The notes below the pieces were generated by a model that was not told the origin of the DNA, did no database searches, and was given only the letters and a program-made list of their open reading frames with translations. From Peptostreptococcaceae bacterium (lineage in GTDB: Bacteria; Bacillota_A; Clostridia; Peptostreptococcales; Anaerovoracaceae), in assembly GCA_016650135.1 (NCBI GenBank), contig JAENWH010000027.1, positions 1 through 12,162 on the forward strand: 12,162 nt of DNA, in the 5' to 3' direction. Positions within the stretch are counted from its first letter, which is position 1, and each line of letters begins with the position of its first letter. The position numbers and the translations under genes were made by a program. Positions 5,655 to 12,162 of the stretch are shown piece by piece.

Positions 5655-6191
5655 TTGAAGGAGATAGAAAATAGAAGAAGTATCCGTAAATATCAAAATA
5701 GAAAAGTCGAAAAAGATAAAATCTTTCAAATCTTAGAAAGTGCAAGACTAGCTCCATCTGGGAGCAATACGCAGCCGTGGACGTTCATCATCGTTGAATC
5801 AGAAGATACGAAAGAAAAACTATCAATCGCTGATCATAATCAAAAATGGATGATGACAGCTCCCGTATTTATTGTATGTGTAGCAGATAGTAGATGCCGA
5901 ATTCCCATGGATATCAAAGTCAGACTGGATGATAAAAGTTCTGAACCGGAACTTAAAAAAATCATTAGGGACACGTCGATTGCAATAGAGCATATATTGC
6001 TTGAAGCAGAACATCTGGGGCTGGCTACCTGTTGGACGGGATGGTATGAGCAAGACGATGTTAGGATTATCCTGAATATTCCGACTGATAAATATGTGTG
6101 CGGAATCATCACATTGGGATATGGTGATGAAACGACAAAACAGCGTCCGAGAAAATTGATGGAAGAAATTGTAAGATATGAAAAATGGTGA
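5655..6191 (+). CDS. Nitroreductase family FMN oxidoreductase
   Basis: The predicted protein has 178 residues from a TTG start. Nitroreductase hallmarks are the N-terminal RRSIRKY (about 7-13, FMN phosphate contact), RLAPSGSNTQPW (31-42), LEAEHLGLATCWTGWY (about 116-131) and the closing GYGDE...RPRK (about 155-167). The family uses FMN and NAD(P)H to reduce nitro compounds, quinones or flavins; the natural substrate cannot be read from sequence. An in-frame ATG at 5646 directly abuts the AAAAAGGAG ribosome binding site (5637-5645) with no spacing, whereas TTG 5655 sits nine bases after it. I therefore prefer TTG; ATG 5646 would add three residues. It follows the promoter at 5348-5376 and a leader with a hairpin. 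It has no operon partner: a palindrome and copy D follow. Confidence 0.92.
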   Translation: MKEIENRRSIRKYQNRKVEKDKIFQILESARLAPSGSNTQPWTFIIVESEDTKEKLSIADHNQKWMMTAPVFIVCVADSRCRIPMDIKVRLDDKSSEPELKKIIRDTSIAIEHILLEAEHLGLATCWTGWYEQDDVRIILNIPTDKYVCGIITLGYGDETTKQRPRKLMEEIVRYEKW

Positions 6192-6218
6192 TGAAACCAT
6201 TAAAAATTCCGACAAAAA

Positions 6219-6235
6219 TTAACATCAGATGTTAA
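6219..6235. promoter_or_regulatory. 17-base palindrome, candidate operator
   Basis: TTAACATC-A-GATGTTAA is a perfect palindrome with 8-base arms and a one-base centre, 27 bases after the nitroreductase stop and upstream of the ABC-F leader. It has no T-run, so it is more likely a regulator binding site than a terminator. I cannot name the regulator. Confidence 0.4.
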
Positions 6236-6277
6236 CAGAATTTTGTTGGTGGCAAGGAACAAGCAGGTCTTTAAGAC

Positions 6278-6334
6278 ATCATTATTGCTACTAAAACATA
6301 CATGGAGACAGTTGTTCTCCTGTCAAAAAAATAA
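6278..6334 (+). repeat. rlmD/rumA 3'-end-like module, copy D
   Basis: In frame: DIIIATKTYMETVVLLSKK and a TAA stop (6332-6334). It keeps GACATCATTATTG of copy C and the ETVVLLS end of the RlmD signature. The stop is followed directly by the duplicated leader block and its hairpin, which then leads to the ABC-F gene. Confidence 0.55.
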
Positions 6335-6442
6335 ATGCATAAGCCCTGAAAATTGTGTGTTTGACCTTTTTCAGGGACTTATTAATTTTTTTGATTATAA
6401 GAATACTGATAAAGGTTTGGGCTAGTTTTTGAAAGGTATAAT
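6331..6442 (+). repeat. Duplicated leader block, second copy
   Basis: This is the counterpart of 5466-5580. Shared words include ATAAATGCAT, AATTGTGT, CCTTTTTCAGGGACTT and TTTTTTGAT. It starts at the stop codon of module D and ends about 120 bases before the ABC-F start, giving that gene a long leader. A TATAAT-like box is at 6437-6442 but lacks a clear -35 box. The rest of 6443-6550 is AT-rich and shows no further structure that I can support. Confidence 0.65.
6344..6376 (+). promoter_or_regulatory. Leader hairpin, second copy (terminator/attenuator-like)
   Basis: CCCTGAAAA (6344-6352) pairs perfectly with TTTTCAGGG (6368-6376) around a 15-base loop. The stem can extend by AAG/CTT across one bulged A. 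A T7 run follows at 6386-6392, somewhat far from the stem for a classic terminator. Many ABC-F resistance genes are controlled by attenuation in the leader, and this hairpin would suit that, but no leader peptide is obvious. Confidence 0.55.
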
Positions 6443-6561
6443 TTTGATTTTGTGGTTTAATCTTTTATCAAAAGAGTAGTAAGTTGAAGAAAAGATTTTT
6501 TTAATATAAGAAGTTTATCAAATTAATATTTGATTTTAGGAGTTAAAAAGGGAGAAATATA

Positions 6562-8181
6562 TTGATTAATGTAGTAAATGTAGGGTTAAGATTTGGAGAT
6601 CAAAAGTTATTTGAGGAGGTAAATTTAAAGTTTACGCCGGGAAATTGTTATGGTGTAATTGGTGCAAATGGTGCTGGTAAATCAACATTTTTAAGAATAT
6701 TGTCTGGTGATTTAGAACCAAATGAAGGTAACGTATCGATGTCGCCTGGTGAGAGACTAGCGGTATTAAAGCAAGATCATTTTGAATTTGATGAATTTAC
6801 AGTATTAGAAACAGTAATTATGGGACATAAAAGGCTCCATGAGATAATGATGGAAAAAGATGCGTTATATGCAAAAGAAGATTTTAATGAAGAAGATGGA
6901 ATGCAAGCATCACGTTTAGAGGGTGAATTTGCGGAATTAAATGGATGGGATGCCGAAACGGATGCCGAAAAATTATTAACAGGATTAGGTATAACAAAAG
7001 ATATACATTCTAAAAAAATGGCGGACCTATTAGGTGGAGAAAAAGTAAAGGTATTACTGGCACAGGCACTATTTGGTAACCCAGATAATTTATTATTGGA
7101 TGAGCCTACTAATCACTTGGACTTTAGAGCGATTACTTGGTTAGAAGAATTTTTGATTAATTATCCAAGTACTATAATTGTTGTATCCCATGATAGACAT
7201 TTTTTAAATAAAATATGTACACATATGTTAGATATTGATTTTGGTAAAGCTAATCTATATGTCGGTAACTATGATTTTTGGTATGAATCAAGTCAATTAG
7301 CATTAAGATTAATGAACGATCAAAACAAGAAAAAAGAAGAAAAAGTTAAGGAGCTAGAAAACTTCATCGCTAGATTTAGTTCAAATGCTTCAAAAGCAAA
7401 ACAAGCAACTTCAAGAAAGAAAACGTTGGATAAGATTAATATTGAAGATATTAAGCCATCATCAAGAAGATATCCATTTGTTGGATTTACACCAGAAAGA
7501 GAAGCTGGAAAAGATATATTGATGGTTGATGGTTTAACAAAAACAATTGATGGTATTAAAGTATTGGACGATGTAAGTTTTGTAGTTAATAAAGGTGATA
7601 AGGTCATTCTGCTAGGTAAAAATGAATTATCAAAAACAACATTATTACAAATTCTAATGGGAGAAGTAGAGCCTGATTCAGGGACCTTTAAATGGGGAGT
7701 TACAACGTCTAGAGCGTATTTACCAAAAGATAACACAGAATACTTCAAAAATGATGAGTATAGTCTTATCGATTGGTTAAGAGTATACTCTAAAGATAAG
7801 AATGAATCATTTATCAGAGGATTTCTTGGTAAAATGCTGTTTTCTGGTCAAGAGCCTTTAAAGCAGTCTAAGGTATTATCAGGTGGTGAAAAAGTGAGAT
7901 GTATGTTCTCAAAACTAATGTTATCACAGGCTAATGTGTTGCTATTAGATGAGCCAACAAACCACTTGGATCTTGAATCAATTCAATCTGTAAATGATGG
8001 TTTAGCTACATTTAGTGGTACGCTGTTCTTCACATCACATGACCATAGATTTATTCAAACAATCGCTAATAGAGTTATTGAAATTACACCAACAGGGTTA
8101 TTTGATAAATCAATACCTTTTGATGAGTTCCTTGAAAATGATGAGATTCAAAATCAAATTGATAAAATGTATATAGCATAA
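6562..8181 (+). CDS. ykpA: ABC-F family ATPase, YkpA/YbiT type
   Basis: The predicted protein has 539 residues, like B. subtilis YkpA, which it matches closely in my memory of the sequence. There are two ABC domains and no membrane segment. Domain 1: Walker A GANGAGKST (34-42), signature LLGGE (156-160), Walker B LLLDEP (177-182), H-loop H210. The charged linker spans about 243-305, with an ARFSSNASKAKQATSRKK stretch. Domain 2: degenerate Walker A GKNELSKTT (352-360), signature LSGGE (439-443), Walker B LLLDEP (461-466), H493. ABC-F proteins bind the ribosomal E site and relieve stalling or confer antibiotic resistance; the YkpA/YbiT branch is mostly a housekeeping group, so resistance is not implied. 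The TTG start at 6562 has AAAGGGAG just upstream. Ser of signature 1 is replaced by Leu. The leader resembles that of the nitroreductase. Confidence 0.95.
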   Translation: MINVVNVGLRFGDQKLFEEVNLKFTPGNCYGVIGANGAGKSTFLRILSGDLEPNEGNVSMSPGERLAVLKQDHFEFDEFTVLETVIMGHKRLHEIMMEKDALYAKEDFNEEDGMQASRLEGEFAELNGWDAETDAEKLLTGLGITKDIHSKKMADLLGGEKVKVLLAQALFGNPDNLLLDEPTNHLDFRAITWLEEFLINYPSTIIVVSHDRHFLNKICTHMLDIDFGKANLYVGNYDFWYESSQLALRLMNDQNKKKEEKVKELENFIARFSSNASKAKQATSRKKTLDKINIEDIKPSSRRYPFVGFTPEREAGKDILMVDGLTKTIDGIKVLDDVSFVVNKGDKVILLGKNELSKTTLLQILMGEVEPDSGTFKWGVTTSRAYLPKDNTEYFKNDEYSLIDWLRVYSKDKNESFIRGFLGKMLFSGQEPLKQSKVLSGGEKVRCMFSKLMLSQANVLLLDEPTNHLDLESIQSVNDGLATFSGTLFFTSHDHRFIQTIANRVIEITPTGLFDKSIPFDEFLENDEIQNQIDKMYIA

Positions 8182-8215
8182 TAAAAAGTGTACTTTATAT
8201 TATAAATAAGAAAAC

Positions 8216-8249
8216 AAAAAAGCTATAGTTGCGAAATTATAGCTTTTTT
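8216..8249 (+). terminator. Intrinsic terminator of the ABC-F gene
   Basis: AAAAAAGCTATA (8216-8227) pairs with TATAGCTTTTTT (8238-8249). Three more pairs (one G-U) close on a GCGA tetraloop, giving a 15-pair stem that ends in T6. The A-tract/T-tract symmetry makes it potentially bidirectional. Confidence 0.9.
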
Positions 8250-8263
8250 GTGTGGGATTAATT

Positions 8264-8372
8264 GATTTGGATTTATTATATAGAAGTTCTATATTATATT
8301 ACAATTCCAGCTTTAAGCGGTGACATATTAAGCCGTGAAATTGTTTTACCTTTAGACGTTAATGTGCAATAG
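8264..8372 (+). other. Short open frame ending at a terminator, possible gene remnant
   Basis: From a TTG at 8264 a frame reads LIWIYYIEVLYY, then ITIPALSGDILSREIVLP and LDVNVQ, with a TAG at 8370-8372. There is no ribosome binding site and no family I recognise. A clear terminator hairpin starts two bases later, which suggests the 3' end of a lost gene rather than random sequence. Confidence 0.25.
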
Positions 8373-8373
8373 G

Positions 8374-8394
8374 GTAGCCAGAGGCTACTTTTTT
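8374..8394 (+). terminator. Second intrinsic terminator after the ABC-F region
   Basis: GTAGCC (8374-8379), loop AGA, GGCTAC (8383-8388), then TTTTTT (8389-8394). The hairpin is compact and perfect. It lies about 125 bases beyond the ABC-F terminator, so it either backs that one up or belonged to a gene now reduced to the 8264-8372 frame. Confidence 0.8.
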
Positions 8395-8526
8395 ATGGGT
8401 TAAAAAGGTAGAAAAAATAATATATTTAAAAGTGTGGAGAATAAGTGATTTCTGAAATGAGCTTATTTTTCAGATAGTTTCAAATCTCATATTTTGCTTT
8501 ATGTGCGGACACACTGCTGCTGCTTG

Positions 8527-8538
8527 TATACATGTATA
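8527..8538. promoter_or_regulatory. 12-base palindrome upstream of opuA
   Basis: TATACATGTATA is perfectly self-complementary and lies about 130 bases before the likely opuA promoter. It may be a regulator site. Bacillus opu operons are controlled by MarR-type proteins such as GbsR/OpcR, but I cannot match this site to a known operator. Confidence 0.3.
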
Positions 8539-8556
8539 TAAAATCTCAAAATTGAG

Positions 8557-8650
8557 TAATTTTACACAGGTATAATAGGGGCAGTTTGTAATCAAAAGAG
8601 AGATAAAAGTGTTGAAAATATAATGTAATTATACAAGAATAATAGGGGAA
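8557..8650 (+). repeat. Pair of direct repeats upstream of the opuA promoter
   Basis: TAATTTTACACAGGTATAAT followed by AGGGG (8557-8581) and TAATTATACAAGAATAATAG followed by GGG (8627-8649) are related, about 70 bases apart. The first contains a perfect TATAAT (8571-8576) without a well-spaced -35 box. They could be tandem promoters or regulator half-sites for osmotic control. Confidence 0.4.
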
Positions 8651-8665
8651 AATCACCTGCAAAAG

Positions 8666-8694
8666 TTGACAAGCGTTGAAAATCCCTATATGCT
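8666..8694 (+). promoter_or_regulatory. Probable opuA promoter
   Basis: TTGACA (8666-8671), 17 bases, TATGCT (8689-8694). The -35 box is a perfect consensus. Transcription would start near 8701, giving a 5' leader of about 180 bases before opuAA. Confidence 0.6.
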
Positions 8695-8749
8695 TAGTAG
8701 GTAACCTTTGAAAACGGACTCACTTAAAATTTTAAAAAATGGCCATAAA

Positions 8750-8774
8750 ATTAAGTTTTAATTAGAAACTTAAT
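8750..8774 (+). promoter_or_regulatory. Inverted repeat in the opuA leader
   Basis: ATTAAGTTT (8750-8758) and AAACTTAAT (8766-8774) are perfect 9-base arms around a 7-base loop, about 50 bases after the predicted transcription start. This is an operator or leader-RNA hairpin candidate, with no T-run. Confidence 0.4.
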
Positions 8775-8883
8775 AGAATAAAATGACCTTTGAGCATGAA
8801 TATTTGGCTTATAAAACAAAGTCGGGAATATCAAATGAGTGAATAAGAATAATTAAGAAGTGAATTGAGTAGGGAAGGAATAA

Positions 8884-10077
8884 ATGAGTAAAATAGAAGT
8901 AAAAGAATTGACAAAAATCTTTGGTAAAAACCCAAAACGAGGTATTAAACTTTTGAAAGAGGGTAAATCAAAGGATGAAATTTTGGAAAAAACAGGAATG
9001 ACAGTTGGTGTTAATAGGGTGTCGTTTGAAGTGGAAGACGGAGAGGTTTTTGTAATCATGGGTTTATCAGGAAGTGGTAAATCAACATTGATTAGATTGA
9101 TAAACAGATTAATTGAACCTAGTAATGGAAGTATCCTAGTGGACGGTGAAGATTTGTCAAAAATGGATATGAAAAAATTAATTGAAACTAGAAGAAAAAA
9201 AATGAGCATGGTATTTCAAAATTTCGGCTTGTTTCCGCACAGAACGGTAATTGAAAATACGGGTTTTGGACTAGAAATACAGGGTGGCCCAAAATCGGAA
9301 ATTATAGAAGAATCAAAAAGAGCATTGAAAATGGTGGGTCTTAAAGGCTATGAAGAACAGTATCCAAATCAGCTTTCAGGAGGTATGAAACAAAGAGTTG
9401 GTCTAGCAAGAGCACTTGCAAATGATCCAGATATACTTCTTATGGATGAAGCTTTTTCAGCACTTGATCCGCTAATTAGAAAAGATATGCAAGATGAGCT
9501 ATTGGAATTGCAACAATCCATGAAAAAAACAATACTATTCATAACACATGATTTAGATGAAGCACTTAAAATTGGTGATAGGATTGCCCTCATGAAGGAT
9601 GGTGTAATAGTACAAATTGGCACCCCTGAGGAAATTATGACTAACCCATCTAATGAATATGTTGAAAAATTTGTTGAAGATGTCGATAGATCCAAAGTGT
9701 TTACTGCAGCCCATGTAATGATTAAACCTGAGACTATTAGAATTGAAAAAGATGGACCAAGGGTAGCACTTCAACGTATGAAGCAGGCTGAATTTTCGTG
9801 TGTGTACGTTACTAAGAACCATCATGAACTCTATGGAGTAGTGACTGCAGAAGCGGCAGCTCAAGCCATTAAAAATGGCCAGACGGATTTAGAAGCAATT
9901 GTTGAGAAAAATGTTACTACAGTTCCACCAGAAATATCGTTGAAAGACTTATTTGAAGTAATCTATGATACTTCTGTTCCTGTAGCTGTAACAGATGGAA
10001 AAGTGCTGAAGGGCATTATTGTACGCGGAGCTGTACTTGCTGCGTTAGCAGGAAATGAGGTAAACTTAGATGAATAA
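8884..10077 (+). CDS. opuAA: Glycine betaine ABC transporter ATP-binding protein
   Basis: The predicted protein has 397 residues; OpuAA/ProV proteins are usually 400-420. It starts with the family-specific extension ([20 protein letters not shown]). ABC motifs follow: Walker [10 protein letters not shown] (60-68), Q-loop [11 protein letters not shown] (Q112), signature [15 protein letters not shown] (164-178), Walker [13 protein letters not shown] (184-195) and H-loop THD (H222). Residues about 275-390 form a pair of CBS domains, which in OpuA-type transporters sense ionic strength at the membrane and switch uptake on under osmotic stress. It energises import of glycine betaine or related solutes through OpuAB. 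ATG 8884 is preceded by AGGGAAGGA. Its last eight bases overlap opuAB, indicating translational coupling. Confidence 0.97.
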   Translation: MSKIEVKELTKIFGKNPKRGIKLLKEGKSKDEILEKTGMTVGVNRVSFEVEDGEVFVIMGLSGSGKSTLIRLINRLIEPSNGSILVDGEDLSKMDMKKLIETRRKKMSMVFQNFGLFPHRTVIENTGFGLEIQGGPKSEIIEESKRALKMVGLKGYEEQYPNQLSGGMKQRVGLARALANDPDILLMDEAFSALDPLIRKDMQDELLELQQSMKKTILFITHDLDEALKIGDRIALMKDGVIVQIGTPEEIMTNPSNEYVEKFVEDVDRSKVFTAAHVMIKPETIRIEKDGPRVALQRMKQAEFSCVYVTKNHHELYGVVTAEAAAQAIKNGQTDLEAIVEKNVTTVPPEISLKDLFEVIYDTSVPVAVTDGKVLKGIIVRGAVLAALAGNEVNLDE

Positions 10078-10909
10078 TATACCACAATTACCATTGGCTA
10101 ATTGGGTTGATACAGCCGTTAGCTACTTAAGAAGTAATGCAAAATGGATATTTGATCCGATAAGTGACTTCTTGGATTCCTTTGTTAATGGAATTAGCGA
10201 TGGATTAATGTTTTTATCACCATTAGTTTTTATTATTTTGATTGTAGGAATAACTATATATATAACTAAGAGAATATGGGGACTTCCTGTCTTTGTCTTA
10301 CTTGGTTTGATGCTTATTTGGAACTTAGGCTATTGGGAAGAAACAATGCTTACGTTGTCATTGATACTTTCGGCAAGTTCGGTTGCCATTGTTATAGGGA
10401 TACCTATTGGGATATGGATGGCTAAAAGTGAAACTGTTGAAAAAATTGTAAAACCTATTCTGGATTTCATGCAGACTATGCCAGCATTTGTATATCTTAT
10501 TCCTGCGGTTTCCTTCTTTGGTATCGGAATGGTACCAGGAATAATTGCATCAGTAATATTTGCAATGCCTCCAGTGGTTAGGCTTACTAATCTTGGTATA
10601 CGAGAAGTATCACCTGAGTTAATAGAAGCGTCTGACGCTTTTGGAGCAACAGGTTGGCAGAAACTTATCAAGGTCCAACTGCCACTTGCAAAAAACACAA
10701 TTATGCAGGGTACAAACCAGACAATTATGCTTGCCCTTTCAATGGTTGTAATAGCATCAATGATTGGAGCAGAAGGTCTTGGAACAGAAGTATACAGAGC
10801 TATTGGAAGAAACCAAGCAGGTCAGGGATTTGCTTCAGGTATTGCGATAGTTATACTTGCAATAATCCTTGATAGATTAATACAAGTAACGAATAAAAAG
10901 AAATACTAA
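10070..10909 (+). CDS. opuAB: Glycine betaine ABC transporter permease
   Basis: The predicted protein has 279 residues, as expected for OpuAB/ProW. Hydrophobic segments lie at about 48-66, 71-87, 95-117, 137-169, 217-235 and 254-269. The ABC permease coupling motif is [22 protein letters not shown] (starts at 186), with the conserved G at position 192; it contacts the ATPase. The N-terminal stretch [14 protein letters not shown]...WIFDPIS is the amphipathic lead-in typical of the family. It forms the membrane channel for OpuAA and receives substrate from OpuAC. The start ATG lies inside the end of opuAA, with GAGG (10057-10060) nine bases before it. Confidence 0.97.
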   Translation: MNNIPQLPLANWVDTAVSYLRSNAKWIFDPISDFLDSFVNGISDGLMFLSPLVFIILIVGITIYITKRIWGLPVFVLLGLMLIWNLGYWEETMLTLSLILSASSVAIVIGIPIGIWMAKSETVEKIVKPILDFMQTMPAFVYLIPAVSFFGIGMVPGIIASVIFAMPPVVRLTNLGIREVSPELIEASDAFGATGWQKLIKVQLPLAKNTIMQGTNQTIMLALSMVVIASMIGAEGLGTEVYRAIGRNQAGQGFASGIAIVILAIILDRLIQVTNKKKY

Positions 10910-10971
10910 AATTACAGATTAATTATTTCGATACGGGAATAAATGATTATATAAAAGAAGGAGAATAATTT

Positions 10972-11871
10972 ATGTTTAACAAGAATTTAAAAAAGTTCGC
11001 AGTAATTGTAATAGCGATTCTTGCATTAACCTTAGTAGGGTGTGGAAATGATAGCGAAAGTGATGCAGAAGAAGCGTCGGGTTCAGTAGGTGAACAGCTT
11101 GATTACACTATTACAGGTATCGATGCAGGTTCAGGCGTTGTACGTTTATCAGAAAAGGCAGTTGAAGATTATGGACTTGAATATACAGTTCAAACAAGTT
11201 CTGGTGCAGCAATGACACAGGCACTTGGAGATGCAATAGCTAATGAAGAGCCAATTATTATAACTGGATGGAATCCACATTGGATGTTTTCAGAATATGA
11301 CCTTAAATATCTAGAAGATCCAAAAGGATCATTTGGAGAAGCTGAAAATATCAATACAATTGCAAGACTTGGATTAAGCGAAGATATGCCAGAGGCTTAC
11401 CAGATTTTAGACAACTTCTATTGGGAAGGTTCCGACATGGAAGATGTTATGGTTAAAATTAATAAAGGCGAACAACCAGAAGATGTAGCAATAGAATGGG
11501 TTGAGAATAATCAGGATAAAGTTACAGAATGGACTGATGGAGTAGAAGCTGTGGATGGCGTTGAAATTAATCTTGCTTATGTAGCATGGGATTCAGAAAT
11601 TGCGTCTACTAATGTAATAGGAAAAGTTCTTTCAGATATGGGTTATGATGTAACTCTTACTCAGGTAGAGAATGGTCCTATGTGGGAAGCAGTAGCTTCT
11701 GGACAAACAGATGCAATCGTTGCAGCTTGGTTGCCTTCAACTCACGGAGACCAATATGAAAAATACAAAGCCGAAATTGACGACCTTGGAGCAAATCTTG
11801 AAGGTGCGAAAATAGGTTTAGTTGTTCCAGCATATATGGATATTGATTCAATAGAAGACTTAGTTGAATAA
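10972..11871 (+). CDS. opuAC: Glycine betaine-binding lipoprotein
   Basis: The predicted protein has 299 residues. A lipoprotein signal peptide (KNLKK, hydrophobic core, lipobox LVGC with C24) anchors it outside the membrane; a short Ser/Glu-rich linker follows. Domain order is as in B. subtilis OpuAC: TITGIDAGSGVVRLSEKAV first, GWNPHWMFSEYDLKYLEDP next, then INLAYVAWDSEIASTNVIGK and AAWLPSTHGDQYEKY. W100, W206 and W253 are each offset by 28 from W72, W178 and W225, the aromatic cage that holds the trimethylammonium head of glycine betaine in B. subtilis OpuAC, so the binding site is intact. It lies 62 bases after opuAB with its own AGAAGGAGA site, which favours higher expression of the receptor. 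A strong terminator follows. Confidence 0.97.
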   Translation: MFNKNLKKFAVIVIAILALTLVGCGNDSESDAEEASGSVGEQLDYTITGIDAGSGVVRLSEKAVEDYGLEYTVQTSSGAAMTQALGDAIANEEPIIITGWNPHWMFSEYDLKYLEDPKGSFGEAENINTIARLGLSEDMPEAYQILDNFYWEGSDMEDVMVKINKGEQPEDVAIEWVENNQDKVTEWTDGVEAVDGVEINLAYVAWDSEIASTNVIGKVLSDMGYDVTLTQVENGPMWEAVASGQTDAIVAAWLPSTHGDQYEKYKAEIDDLGANLEGAKIGLVVPAYMDIDSIEDLVE

Positions 11872-11923
11872 TTAAGGTTCTATATAATGAGTTACTAGAA
11901 CAGCTCTAAATGAAATTTAAGAT

Positions 11924-11962
11924 AACGAGCTGGGGGCTGATTAAAGCATCCCAGCTCGTTTT
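11924..11962 (+). terminator. Terminator of the opuA operon
   Basis: AACGAGCTGGG (11924-11934) pairs perfectly with CCCAGCTCGTT (11950-11960); an inner GCT/AGC pair tightens the loop. Only a short T4 tract follows (TT of the stem plus TT), but the GC-rich 11-pair stem is strong. Confidence 0.9.
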
Positions 11963-12050
11963 ATTATGGGGTTATGTGCCCCGTTGAGTACGCAAGGCGT
12001 ACGAAACAATAAACTACCCGATATGCGGGTACGCGTCGTTTGTTACACAA

Positions 12051-12114
12051 AAAAATCACCTAGTGCTATAATAGTGATGTTCAAGCCACTATCAAGCAGA
12101 GGAAGGTGATTTTT
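12051..12114 (+). promoter_or_regulatory. tnpA promoter and RBS-masking hairpin
   Basis: AAAAATCACCT (12051-12061) pairs perfectly with AGGTGATTTTT (12104-12114), which contains the end of the Shine-Dalgarno GAGGAAGG (12099-12106) and runs up to the ATG. An inner hairpin ATAGTG/CACTAT (12071-12076 and 12087-12092) lies in the loop. An extended -10 box, TGC-TATAAT (12064-12072), sits between the arms, so transcripts starting there would lack the left arm. Read-through transcripts would carry both arms and mask the RBS. Confidence 0.65.
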
Positions 12115-12162
12115 ATGGCCCAAAAGGCAAATAGTTTAGCACACACAAAATGGCTTTGTAAA
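12115..12162 (+). CDS. tnpA: IS200/IS605 family transposase TnpA (5' part, cut by window end)
   Basis: Only the first 16 residues are visible: MAQKANSLAHTKWLCK. This is the characteristic N-terminus of clostridial IS200-type TnpA proteins (M-A-x-K-A-N-S-L-x-H-T-K-W-x-C-K, normally followed by YHIVFTPKYRRK). These are about 150-residue Y1 HUH transposases that cut and join single-stranded DNA with one catalytic tyrosine; the HUH motif and tyrosine lie beyond the window. The start is ATG 12115 with GAGGAAGG eight bases before it. Whether a TnpB gene accompanies it cannot be seen. Confidence 0.85.
   Translation, partial: MAQKANSLAHTKWLCK

Larger units (their letters stand above)
11968..12162 (+). 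mobile_element. Left part of an IS200/IS605-type insertion sequence
   Basis: After the opuA terminator come small hairpins: GGGG/CCCC (11968-11982), GTACGC-aag-GCGTAC (11988-12002) and TACCCG-atatg-CGGGTA (12015-12031), with GTACGC repeated at 12029-12034. Next are a promoter and the first codons of a Y1 transposase. Subterminal hairpins recognised as single strands by TnpA, with no terminal inverted repeats, are the signature of IS200/IS605 elements. The exact left edge cannot be fixed without the right end or an empty site; it is probably between 11961 and 11990. The element runs off the window. Confidence 0.8.

Noticed and set aside
6243..6425. 60-aa plus-strand ORF
   Set aside because: Runs through module D and the leader hairpin in a different frame from the rlmD-like one; no family or RBS.
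8451..8474. TCTGAAA/TTTCAGA hairpin
   Set aside because: Seven-base stem in AT-rich sequence with no T-run and no linked gene; not enough to call a riboswitch or terminator.
10654..10872. 72-aa ORF inside opuAB
   Set aside because: Alternative frame of a clear permease gene.

Overview
The DNA is AT-rich. The protein families (SigZ-type sigma factor, [2Fe-2S] ferredoxin-like protein, Bacillus-type OpuA transporter, YkpA-type ABC-F protein, IS200/IS605 transposase) point to a low-GC Gram-positive bacterium, most likely an anaerobic member of the Clostridia. No rRNA or other taxonomic marker is present, so this is inference.

Bases 1-6560 look like an accretion zone of mobile-element remains. 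It opens with short direct repeats resembling the multiple terminal repeats of an IS21-type insertion sequence (1-374). Next come a membrane-anchored XRE-family regulator (676-1701), a large serine recombinase fragment truncated at both ends on the minus strand (1741-2190), a RhuM-family gene (2711-3757), a SigZ-type sigma factor (3941-4504), a convergent small ferredoxin-like gene with a Cys-rich tail (4602-4979, minus) and a nitroreductase (5655-6191). The gene blocks are punctuated by five short segments (239-295, 2490-2552, 3843-3899, about 5416-5469, 6278-6334). Each can be read as the last codons of the 23S rRNA uracil methyltransferase gene rlmD/rumA (S-H-V-E-T-V-V-L-L/M-S, then a stop). 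The 3' end of that gene is a known integration site for conjugative and mobilizable elements, so the simplest reading is a series of attachment-site scars left by successive insertions. The last two scars also share a downstream block with a conserved hairpin: one precedes the nitroreductase, the other precedes the ABC-F gene.

Bases 6562-8181 encode a YkpA/YbiT-type ABC-F ATPase, followed by a strong intrinsic terminator. The 700-base gap after it holds a second terminator, short repeats, palindromes and a well-spaced sigma-A-type promoter.

Bases 8884-11871 are a complete glycine betaine/compatible-solute uptake operon, opuAA-opuAB-opuAC (ATPase with CBS domains, permease, lipoprotein receptor). 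The first two genes overlap, and a perfect 11-bp-stem terminator follows the third.

The window ends in the left part of an IS200/IS605-type element: LE-like hairpins, a promoter, a hairpin that can mask the ribosome binding site, and the first 16 codons of tnpA (12115 onward).
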